This document shows, piece by piece, positions 6,898 through 12,386 of a DNA stretch of 12,386 nucleotides (positions are counted from its first letter, which is position 1; every line of letters starts with the position of its first letter). Source of the stretch: Candidatus Omnitrophota bacterium (GTDB lineage Bacteria; Omnitrophota; Gorgyraeia; Zapsychrales; Zapsychraceae). The notes under the pieces were generated by a model, which saw only the letters and a list, made by a program, of their open reading frames with translations, did no database searches and had not been told where the DNA came from. A program made the translations under genes and the position numbers. The stretch spans positions 1 through 12,386 of the forward strand of contig JAKQLT010000170.1 of the NCBI GenBank assembly GCA_029567025.1, written 5' to 3'.

Positions 6898-8534
6898 CGT
6901 ATAATATAAGGCTTATCAAAAATAGTTAATAAGGTATTTAACTCGCCTTCGTTCCATATCCAAAATTTCTCTTGTAATGCTTTTAACCGCGTCGTATCTT
7001 CGATATCCGTCAAAGCGACAAGAACGCATCGATCCGGCCTGACGCCTAATTGTTTCGCATAAGAAAGAGCGGTCTGAATATCCCCTTCGCCAACATTTTC
7101 TTTTTTTAAAGCAATCAACCATGTTTCATTATTCCCTATCGCTTTAATGACATCTAAAAACGTTCCATTGTCATTCTTGAGCTTAAAAGATGTTACTTCT
7201 TCAAAAACCGGAAGGCGGTATTTTCGACCATTTAAATCAAAAGACTCATCATCAAAACAATGCAAAAGATCGACGATACGCGCCGAAAAATCTTGCCCTG
7301 CGCTTATACGAATCGCGTCCATCGAACGGGCGAATTCTTCTTTAAACTCTTTTTTCTGTTTCTCTTGAGACAGATCAACATCATGCAACCGTTTTTGATA
7401 AACATATCTGACCCAATATTTAAAAAGCTTGTCCTGAAAATAATAATGCTGGCCGTTTTTCACAAGAATACTCTTTTCTAAAAGATCTTTTATCTTAGAA
7501 CGAACCTTGAGTTTACTAAAAGCAACATCCGCAATAATATCGTCAATTTTATTTTTCCCATTGGCTAAAGATATTAAAAGCGATGAAACAACACGATTAT
7601 CTTTTCCTTGGCATAAATCAAGAACAATTAATTCAAAATGACGGCTGATAACGCCCCAACGATTAAAAATCGTGTTTTCAACGGCTTGGGACAATAACGG
7701 CATATAAATCTCATTCTGTTTATACACCGCACTTAAATTCACCAATTCTTTACAAATAAGATTTAAATAAAGAGGATGTCCACCAGTAAAATCAGTAAGA
7801 AAATGCCTCAATTGAGCGCCAGCTAAAACATCTTGAAGATGATGTTCAATAAATTCTTGGCTTGTTTTAAGATCAAACGCCCCCAAAGAAACAATCTCAA
7901 AATTTCCAAACAACAAAGACAACTTTTCAGATAAAATTCTCTCGGCAACTGTTTTATAGGAGCTCGCAAAAATGTAAAAACATTTTTTTTGCGTCATAAT
8001 CTTTTTTCCCAAGTCCTGAAAGACATGCTCGCCTAAAATCTCCTCTAAATTCTGGAATTCATCAAAAATCAACACACAGCACTTCCCTGTTTCATTGATA
8101 TAAATATCCGGCAAACTCAAGAGCCCTAAAAAAGAGTCCTTATATTTTCCAATACTAATATCCGCTTTGATTTTTTTAATGACTTGGACGGTTTGAGGAA
8201 TGGTCTCTTGCGCTTTTTCTATCAGAAAATCTTCATCCTCTTCAATAGAGCTATTGTTGCTTTTCAAATAATGATACAACAAGCTTCCGAAAAATTTATG
8301 ATAGACATAACTCTTATCTTTATCACGATCAAGCTCTAAATAAATAGGCGTTACAGAATCATCGTCGATATTAAAAACAAAATTTTTTAGAAACGCGGTT
8401 TTCCCGATAAAAGGATTCCCTAAAATCGCGACATTCTGCCGAAATCCTTCCTTTAAATCGCTGATGCGCTTTTTTAAAAGTTTTACTATGTCTTGTCGAC
8501 CAAAAAATTGATGTTCTAAATCAATATATCTCAT
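6894..8534 (-). CDS. AAA/STAND-type ATPase with a nuclease-like C-terminal domain
   Basis: The 546-aa protein belongs to the ATPase_2/archaeal-type ATPase group. FFGRQDIVKLL (10-20) is the typical entry motif. Walker A is GNPFIGKT (39-46) and Walker B is VLIFDEF (154-160). FIFASSY (about 187-193) is the sensor-1 strand and GGHPLYLNLICKEL (251-264) is the conserved GxP helix. A winged-helix region follows at about 300-372, ending DKLFKYWVRYVY. Residues about 400-540 resemble the restriction-endonuclease-like domain of DUF234-type relatives: FLDVIKAIGNNETWLIALKK looks like a D-(E)xK core in which the expected Glu is Ala475, before K477. If so, it is a damaged nuclease fold. Cellular role is unknown. 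It starts with ATGA overlap on the nlpD-like gene and ends with ATGA overlap on the phosphodiesterase gene, which argues for a conserved operon member rather than a recent insert. Confidence 0.8.
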   Translation of the reverse strand: MRYIDLEHQFFGRQDIVKLLKKRISDLKEGFRQNVAILGNPFIGKTAFLKNFVFNIDDDSVTPIYLELDRDKDKSYVYHKFFGSLLYHYLKSNNSSIEEDEDFLIEKAQETIPQTVQVIKKIKADISIGKYKDSFLGLLSLPDIYINETGKCCVLIFDEFQNLEEILGEHVFQDLGKKIMTQKKCFYIFASSYKTVAERILSEKLSLLFGNFEIVSLGAFDLKTSQEFIEHHLQDVLAGAQLRHFLTDFTGGHPLYLNLICKELVNLSAVYKQNEIYMPLLSQAVENTIFNRWGVISRHFELIVLDLCQGKDNRVVSSLLISLANGKNKIDDIIADVAFSKLKVRSKIKDLLEKSILVKNGQHYYFQDKLFKYWVRYVYQKRLHDVDLSQEKQKKEFKEEFARSMDAIRISAGQDFSARIVDLLHCFDDESFDLNGRKYRLPVFEEVTSFKLKNDNGTFLDVIKAIGNNETWLIALKKENVGEGDIQTALSYAKQLGVRPDRCVLVALTDIEDTTRLKALQEKFWIWNEGELNTLLTIFDKPYIIR

Positions 8535-9199
8535 GGTAAATAATAGAGAGGATTATCCTCTTTAGAGTTTCGACGAATCTGAAAATGCAAATAAGCGCCA
8601 CGATTACTTTCCGCGCTTAACGCAATCTCTTTATTTTTTAAAATAAAGTCACCTGTCTTTACCAATAACCGCGCATTGTGCGCATAGACGGAAAACAAAC
8701 CATCTTGATGATCTAAAATAACTGTCTGTCCATACCCCGTTAATATATGGGCAAAAACTACGCGACCGGTTCTGGCGGCCCGAATAAAAGCTCCTTTTTC
8801 TGTCGCAATATCAATGCCTTTATTAATAAAACCGCTATCGACATGCCGAAACGGCCGAATGACCTTTCCCGCAACAGGCCAAATAAAATCATTTTTTGTT
8901 TCTTCGGTATCTAAAATAATTTCTTTAACATCTGCTGCTCCAGGAATAAAAACAAGCTGATCTTTTTCTATCCGCGCCGCGTCAGGAATATTATTCGCTT
9001 TAATAATATCCTCAATCAAAACATCATAGGATTTCGCAATACGCCATAAGGTCTCGCCCGGTTTTATTTTATGATACACGCCTGATTGTTCTGGTTCTGG
9101 ATATTCGTGAGCATATTCACTCGTGAGCTTTGTTGTCGCGCAACCTGAAAATAAAAAAAAGGTTGCCAAAATAACAAAATGATATCCCGCGTGTTTCAT
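8531..9199 (-). CDS. nlpD: NlpD-like lipoprotein: LysM plus degenerate LytM (M23) domain
   Basis: The 222-aa lipoprotein has a signal peptide with a lipobox ending FLFSGC (C20). LysM lies at about 42-87 (YHKIKPGETLWRIAKSYDV). The LytM/M23 domain lies at 106-220. Active M23 enzymes bind zinc with HxxxD and HxH; here the first site reads N126-KGID with Asn in place of His, and the second reads Y203-L-H205 with Tyr in place of His. H173 of YAHN and D130 remain. The architecture and sequence (NKGIDIA, VYAHN, LHFQIR, NPLYYLP) match E. coli NlpD, a noncatalytic activator of the AmiC amidase in cell separation. The start is set at ATG 9199, because the upstream in-frame 23 codons (RTRVRFPSL and so on) are translated tRNA. 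No Shine-Dalgarno is visible. No amidase gene is present here. Confidence 0.9.
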   Translation of the reverse strand: MKHAGYHFVILATFFLFSGCATTKLTSEYAHEYPEPEQSGVYHKIKPGETLWRIAKSYDVLIEDIIKANNIPDAARIEKDQLVFIPGAADVKEIILDTEETKNDFIWPVAGKVIRPFRHVDSGFINKGIDIATEKGAFIRAARTGRVVFAHILTGYGQTVILDHQDGLFSVYAHNARLLVKTGDFILKNKEIALSAESNRGAYLHFQIRRNSKEDNPLYYLP

Positions 9200-9211
9200 A
9201 AAAAATTTAAA

Positions 9212-9282
9212 AGCGAGGGACGGGAATCGAACCCGCGTTCTCAGCTTGGGAAGCTGACATTCTACCATTGAATTACCCTCGC
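9212..9282 (-). tRNA. tRNA-Gly (anticodon CCC)
   Basis: The minus strand folds as a complete cloverleaf: acceptor GCGAGGG with CCCTCGC, D-arm ATTC-AATGGTA-GAAT, anticodon arm TCAGC-TTCCCAA-GCTGA, a 4-base variable loop GAAC, and T-arm GCGGG-TTCGATT-CCCGT. The anticodon is CCC, reading GGG. The body resembles E. coli tRNA-Gly(CCC). The discriminator base is T and no CCA is encoded, so CCA must be added by a nucleotidyltransferase. The gene lies inside the minus-strand operon. Its first 10 bases overlap the end of thiE, and the nlpD-like ATG lies 12 bases after its 3' end. Confidence 0.95.
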
Positions 9283-9938
9283 GAAATCCTCTCTTTGCTT
9301 GACCCCTTATTTAAAAGAACTTTAAAATTTTTTGTTACTTTCTTGATTTCCTGCGCTTCACAAATAGCTCGACAAACCGCAACACGATTAACCCCTTGTT
9401 CTATCAAAATCGAGCTATTGTCTAAAGTAATACCACCAATCGCGAATAAAGGTATTTTTGTCTTATCCAACGCTTCATTTAAAAGCCGTAAATTCATCGG
9501 ACGACGTTCCGGTTTTGTCTTTGTTTTAAAAACAGAACCGAATCCAATATAATCAGCCCCTTGTTGTTGCGCTTTTTTAATATGCAAATACGCCTGGCAA
9601 GAAACGCCTATCAATTTCTCTTTCCCTAATAATTTTCGGGCGAAAGAACAAGAAAGGTCTTCTTGCCCCAAATGTACGCCATCACAATCAGACGCTAATG
9701 CAAGATCAACGCGATCATTGATAATAAATAACGCCTTCTTATTTAAAAGAGCTACTATTCTTTTTGAAAAATCTAAAATATTTTTTGCTGTCGCAAATTT
9801 ATCGCGCAATTGAAAAATATTTGCGCCCGCACTTAAAGCCTTTTGAGCCACATCAAATAATTTATCATAATCCGCAACTGCCGCGTCTAAAATAACGTAT
9901 AAATTAGAATTGTTGAGTAACCTTTTTCTCCAATGCAT
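9273..9938 (-). CDS. thiE: Thiamin-phosphate synthase
   Basis: ThiE joins HMP diphosphate and thiazole phosphate (THZ-P) to make thiamin phosphate in the cytosol. The TIM-barrel protein of up to 221 aa has the family motifs: QLRDK (43-47), NDRVDLALASDCDGVHLGQ (74-92), GVS (111-113), FGSVFKTKTK (133-142) and AIGGI (166-170). Domain homology starts near LLNNSNLYVILD (7-18). The ATG at 9938 is the first Met in this frame but has no Shine-Dalgarno and lies inside the end of thiD2, in a different frame (35-base overlap). Deleting one A from the five-A run complementary to T9923-9927 would fuse the two frames into one 350-aa ThiD2-ThiE protein. The TAA stop is bases 8-10 of tRNA-Gly. Function is secure; the start and whether it is a separate protein are not. 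Confidence 0.93.
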   Translation of the reverse strand: MHWRKRLLNNSNLYVILDAAVADYDKLFDVAQKALSAGANIFQLRDKFATAKNILDFSKRIVALLNKKALFIINDRVDLALASDCDGVHLGQEDLSCSFARKLLGKEKLIGVSCQAYLHIKKAQQQGADYIGFGSVFKTKTKPERRPMNLRLLNEALDKTKIPLFAIGGITLDNSSILIEQGVNRVAVCRAICEAQEIKKVTKNFKVLLNKGSSKERISRG

Positions 9939-10326
9939 AAATCTTATAACGTAATATCTTTAAATCCTTAGCTGTTGCCGGATGCCCTAATTTAAAAAAT
10001 TCTTCTAAAACACGTATCGATTCCTTCACTCGTTGACTATTGGCATAAAAAATATCCGCAATTTTTTTTCGTCGTAATTCAGCCGTTGTCGTCATTCGCC
10101 CCACATCTGTGTCACTATCACGATAGCGTATCACTTGAGAGACAGGCAAAAAACTTATCAAATGCGTTAAGCGATGCCGTATGTCTTTAAATTCTCTCGT
10201 ATTTTTTTTATCATCCAATATAAAACGGCAAACGTCTTCGCAAACCCTCAATCCTTCTTTCGCACGATTTAAATTCGCGTCAATAATCCGATACAATTTA
10301 TTTTCACAATTTTTTATTTTACGCAC
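9904..10326 (-). CDS. thiD2: ThiD2 domain protein (HMP-phosphate kinase type)
   Basis: This 140-aa protein matches ThiD2, a domain usually fused to the N-terminus of ThiE. ThiD2 was reported to be a strictly monofunctional hydroxymethylpyrimidine-phosphate kinase, unrelated to classical ThiD, which makes HMP-PP without phosphorylating free HMP or its analogues. Conserved blocks are RIIDANLNRAKEGLRVCEDV (13-32), RDSDTDVGR (69-77) and ANSQRVKESIRVLEEF (95-110). The start is GTG at 10326; there is no Met before residue 78. It overlaps rfaE2 by 13 bases. The frame ends shortly after the domain, at a point where fused homologues run on into ThiE, so the stop probably results from a one-base insertion or sequencing error. 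If the split is real, the two pieces could work as separate proteins. Confidence 0.88.
   Translation of the reverse strand: MRKIKNCENKLYRIIDANLNRAKEGLRVCEDVCRFILDDKKNTREFKDIRHRLTHLISFLPVSQVIRYRDSDTDVGRMTTTAELRRKKIADIFYANSQRVKESIRVLEEFFKLGHPATAKDLKILRYKIYALEKKVTQQF
9923..9927 (-). other. Five-A run at the thiD2/thiE frame break
   Basis: The coding strand reads TTG GAG AAA AAG GTT in the thiD2 frame. Removing one A gives GAG AAA AGG TTA CTC, reading LEKRLLNNSNLYVILD, which is a smooth ThiD2-ThiE junction. This marks the likely indel or slippage site. Confidence 0.7.
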
Positions 10327-10802
10327 TTTTTCAAAATCGTTTCAATGATACGGGTTGACGAACAATGGGGAAGATACGTGATATACTCTACTTTTCCTCC
10401 CCGCGCCTTAACAAGATCAGCCCCTACAGCTTGTTTCTCTTTCCAATCAGCGCCTTTAATGAGAATATCCGGCTGAATATACTTAATCAAATCATACGGT
10501 GTTTCTTCTTGAAAAATCGTTACAAAATCGACACAGGACAGGCCAGCTAACACGAAAGCCCGTTCTTGTTCTGCGACAATCGGACGATTGGGCCCTTTAA
10601 TTTTTTTAACAGAAGAATTACTATTTAAACCAACAATAAGGATACGATTTTTTCCCTTGGCTTTTTGCAAATAACTCACATGACCCGCATGCAAAATATC
10701 AAAACACCCATTCGTAAAAGCAATTGTTTTCTTTTGCTGACGCAATAAACGAATCTTTTTTTTTAAAAATTCCCGGGATACAATCTTTTGAGACAAATTC
10801 AT
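10314..10802 (-). CDS. rfaE2: D-glycero-beta-D-manno-heptose 1-phosphate adenylyltransferase
   Basis: This standalone 162-aa protein corresponds to the C-terminal (domain II) half of E. coli HldE/RfaE. It transfers AMP from ATP to heptose 1-phosphate to make ADP-heptose for the LPS inner core. The cytidylyltransferase-type motif FTNGCFDILHAGHVSYLQKA is at 29-48 with HAGH at 38-41. GLNSNSSVKKIKGPNRPI (58-75), KGADW (116-120) and the end motif SSTRIIETI (148-156) are all as expected. The kinase half (HldA) is not fused and is not in the window. The gene starts 4 bases after gmhA, which acts earlier in the same pathway, and has a strong Shine-Dalgarno (10813-10819). Confidence 0.95.
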   Translation of the reverse strand: MNLSQKIVSREFLKKKIRLLRQQKKTIAFTNGCFDILHAGHVSYLQKAKGKNRILIVGLNSNSSVKKIKGPNRPIVAEQERAFVLAGLSCVDFVTIFQEETPYDLIKYIQPDILIKGADWKEKQAVGADLVKARGGKVEYITYLPHCSSTRIIETILKKCVK

Positions 10803-10806
10803 TCGT

Positions 10807-11379
10807 TTACTTTCTCCTTAAGTTTTCTTCAACCAATTCACAAATAGTATGAATAATACAACTGTGCGTTTCTTGAATCCGAGCCGTGTGAGAGGAAGGA
10901 ACAATAATACTAATATCGGTTAATGCTGCTAAAATGCCGCCATCATGACCTGTCAAAGAAATTGTTTTCATTCCCATCTTTTTAGCTTGTTTGATTCCTT
11001 CAATAACATTTTTAGAGTTTCCACTCGTAGATATTCCGAACGCAACGTCTTTTTTATGCCCCAATCCTTCTATTTGACGTTTAAAAATAATATCAAAACT
11101 ATAATCATTGCCTAAAGAAGTTAGAACAGAAGTGTCTGTTGTTAAAGCTATGGCGGGAAAAGCTCGACGTTCTTTTTGAAAACGGCCAATTAATTCAGCG
11201 GCCATATGCTGGCTATCTGCGGCGGAACCTCCATTGCCAAAAAAGAAAACAATATTATCTTCTTTAAAGGCCTTTACGATCATAGAGGCCGCAGAAATTA
11301 TTTTTTTTAAATTTATCTTGAGAGTCTTTTCTTGAACCATCCTCGACTCTTTAAATATTGCCTCAACTCTTTTTTTCAT
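10807..11379 (-). CDS. gmhA: Sedoheptulose 7-phosphate isomerase (phosphoheptose isomerase)
   Basis: GmhA converts sedoheptulose 7-phosphate to D-glycero-D-manno-heptose 7-phosphate, the first step of ADP-heptose synthesis for LPS. The 190-aa length is normal. The SIS domain has FFGNGGSAADSQHMAAELIGRF (46-67), where H58 and E62 correspond to the metal or active-site residues of the family, and GISTSGNSKNVIEGIKQA (115-132). The C-terminal segment ARIQETHSCIIHTICELVEE (166-185) carries Q169 and H177. All expected residues are present. It sits 21 bases after the phosphofructokinase gene and directly before rfaE2. GmhB and HldA are not in the window. Confidence 0.96.
   Translation of the reverse strand: MKKRVEAIFKESRMVQEKTLKINLKKIISAASMIVKAFKEDNIVFFFGNGGSAADSQHMAAELIGRFQKERRAFPAIALTTDTSVLTSLGNDYSFDIIFKRQIEGLGHKKDVAFGISTSGNSKNVIEGIKQAKKMGMKTISLTGHDGGILAALTDISIIVPSSHTARIQETHSCIIHTICELVEENLRRK
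10813..10819 (-). promoter_or_regulatory. Strong Shine-Dalgarno site of rfaE2, inside gmhA
   Basis: AAGGAGA lies 10 bases before the rfaE2 ATG and overlaps the last gmhA codons (AGG AGA AAG TAA), so it also encodes the terminal Arg-Arg-Lys of GmhA. It supports the rfaE2 start. Confidence 0.8.
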
Positions 11380-11400
11380 CTCTGAAAACCTTATTAGCTC

Positions 11401-12386
11401 TTATCCAGAAAAGACCTTCGCCATATCATATAATTCTTTATCAATAGCTTTGCGTTTTTTAACGGCTTCTTCAATAGACACATAACGCACTTTATTATTA
11501 TGAAGACTTACCATGTTCCCGAATAAATTTTCTTTTACCAATTCAACCGCGCGAACACCAAAACGTGTTCCAATAATACGGTCATATGCGCTGGGAGTTC
11601 CTCCTCGTTGAATATAACCTAAAACACTCACGCGCGTTTCATATTGAGTTCTTTTCTTAATTAAATTCGCTATCAATTCACTAACATTAGTTAATCGTCG
11701 CAATGTCCGGCGTTCAGGCCCGGAATGTCCCAAAGAATGTCCTTTGACTTTTGCTCCTTCTGAAACAACAATAATACTAAATGTTTTTCCGCGTTTATGC
11801 CGCGCATTAAGGATATTGCAAACCTCATCAATATCAATCGGATACTCGGGAACAAGAATGATATTCGCGCCGCCAGCAATTCCAGCTTCTAACGCAATCC
11901 ATCCGGTATAACGACCCATGACCTCAACGACAATAATGTGATGATGACTTTCGACCGTTGTATGAAGCCGATCAATACATTCTGTGGCGACATTCACCGC
12001 CGTATCAAAACCAAACGCATAATCAGTGCCCGATAAAGCATTATCAATAGATTTTGGAACTCCGACAACAGGAATGCCATATTGTTTATATAAATCCAAC
12101 CCTATCTTTAAAGTATCTTCTCCACCGACAGCAATAAGGGCATCCGCACCGCTTCTTTTAAAATTTTCCGCGATGATTTTCATTTTTTCAAGTTCAAGCG
12201 GTGGGACCATACGACTGGTGCCAAGGATTGTTCCGCCACGATCTAATATCCCTGAAGTCACGCGTAAATCTAAAACCCTCATATCGGTTTCAATTAAACC
12301 ATTCCAACCATTCTTAATGCCAGTAACCACAAATCCTTCCTGCATGGCTTTACGAACAACCGAACGAATAACAGAATTGAGTCCGG
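11401..12386 (-). CDS. pfkA: 6-phosphofructokinase with PPi-type specificity residues (5' end outside window)
   Basis: This enzyme phosphorylates fructose 6-phosphate to the 1,6-bisphosphate in glycolysis. The frame stays open to the window edge and reads GLNSVIRSVVRKAMQEGF, which is the usual (C)PGLNxVIR motif, so the true start lies beyond 12386; only about a dozen residues are missing. In the 327 visible residues, GGEDT (87-91) replaces GGDGS and PKSIDNA (110-116) replaces PGTIDND. By E. coli numbering these give D104 and K124, the pair typical of pyrophosphate-dependent enzymes. The second Asp of IDND (D129) is Ala here, which is unusual; the catalytic Asp of SID is kept. MGRYTG (156-161), VSEGA and RVSVLGYIQRGG (251-262) are intact. 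The donor is inferred to be PPi, not proved. Confidence 0.93.
   Translation of the reverse strand, partial: GLNSVIRSVVRKAMQEGFVVTGIKNGWNGLIETDMRVLDLRVTSGILDRGGTILGTSRMVPPLELEKMKIIAENFKRSGADALIAVGGEDTLKIGLDLYKQYGIPVVGVPKSIDNALSGTDYAFGFDTAVNVATECIDRLHTTVESHHHIIVVEVMGRYTGWIALEAGIAGGANIILVPEYPIDIDEVCNILNARHKRGKTFSIIVVSEGAKVKGHSLGHSGPERRTLRRLTNVSELIANLIKKRTQYETRVSVLGYIQRGGTPSAYDRIIGTRFGVRAVELVKENLFGNMVSLHNNKVRYVSIEEAVKKRKAIDKELYDMAKVFSG

Noticed and set aside
6894..8534. ATPase as part of an anti-phage defence island
   Set aside because: It is embedded with ATGA overlaps in a housekeeping operon and has no defence-type neighbours.
9200..9268. Start of the NlpD-like protein at 9268
   Set aside because: The extra 23 codons cover tRNA-Gly and give the well-known artefact peptide; the signal peptide begins properly at the ATG at 9199.
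9268..9552. Plus-strand open frame opposite thiE
   Set aside because: It is a shadow of thiE and the tRNA; thiE has all family motifs on the minus strand.
10327..10420. TPP riboswitch ahead of thiD2-thiE
   Set aside because: The upstream sequence is rfaE2 coding sequence and I could not see the conserved CUGAGA/ACCUGA elements of a thi-box.
12343..12345. ATG at 12345 as the phosphofructokinase start
   Set aside because: The frame continues upstream to the window edge and encodes the conserved GLNSVIR motif, so this Met is internal.

Overview
The window suggests an AT-rich, Gram-negative-type bacterium of the PVC superphylum, most likely a Candidatus Omnitrophota (OP3) lineage or a close relative. 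The strongest marker is the small basic protein at 2798-3088, whose N-terminus (MSIHPSLKIDSASVQQRSVL) matches the PVC signature protein family. Two heptose-synthesis genes (gmhA, rfaE2) imply LPS with a heptose core. The phylum is an inference from these markers; the domain and Gram-negative character are well supported. 

Layout: from the right edge (12386) down to 220, every gene lies on the minus strand, with gaps of at most about 30 bases and many 1-50 base overlaps (TAATG, TGATG and ATGA junctions). This looks like one long housekeeping operon. In transcription order it holds: 6-phosphofructokinase (5' end cut off by the window), gmhA, rfaE2, thiD2, thiE, tRNA-Gly(CCC), an NlpD-like LysM/LytM lipoprotein, an AAA/STAND-type ATPase, an MJ0936/YfcE-type phosphodiesterase, a HIT protein, a dGTPase-like HD hydrolase, a GAF plus degenerate HD-GYP protein, a SPOR-domain membrane protein, the PVC small basic protein, a secreted SH3b protein, an M50 site-2 protease homologue and aroB. 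Bases 3-194 on the plus strand encode the C-terminal end of a different, convergent gene that resembles a DDE integrase/transposase tail. 

Functional themes: glycolysis (PFK with PPi-type specificity residues), ADP-heptose supply for LPS, the last steps of thiamin phosphate synthesis, shikimate synthesis, envelope and division proteins (NlpD-like, SPOR, SH3b, M50), and nucleotide clean-up or signalling (HIT, dGTPase, phosphodiesterase, HD-GYP). 

The most notable points are these. (1) thiD2 and thiE are split by what looks like one extra A in a five-A run; removing it restores the usual ThiD2-ThiE fusion. (2) The thiE stop codon lies inside tRNA-Gly, and the next gene starts 12 bases after the tRNA, so tRNA processing should affect both neighbours. 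(3) Three proteins carry substituted catalytic residues: the HD-GYP domain, the LytM domain and PFK; the C-terminal nuclease-like domain of the ATPase may be a fourth. 

I found no CRISPR array, no riboswitch and no convincing intrinsic terminator. No stretch of 300 bases lacks a gene. I did not find evidence for a wholly new multi-gene system.
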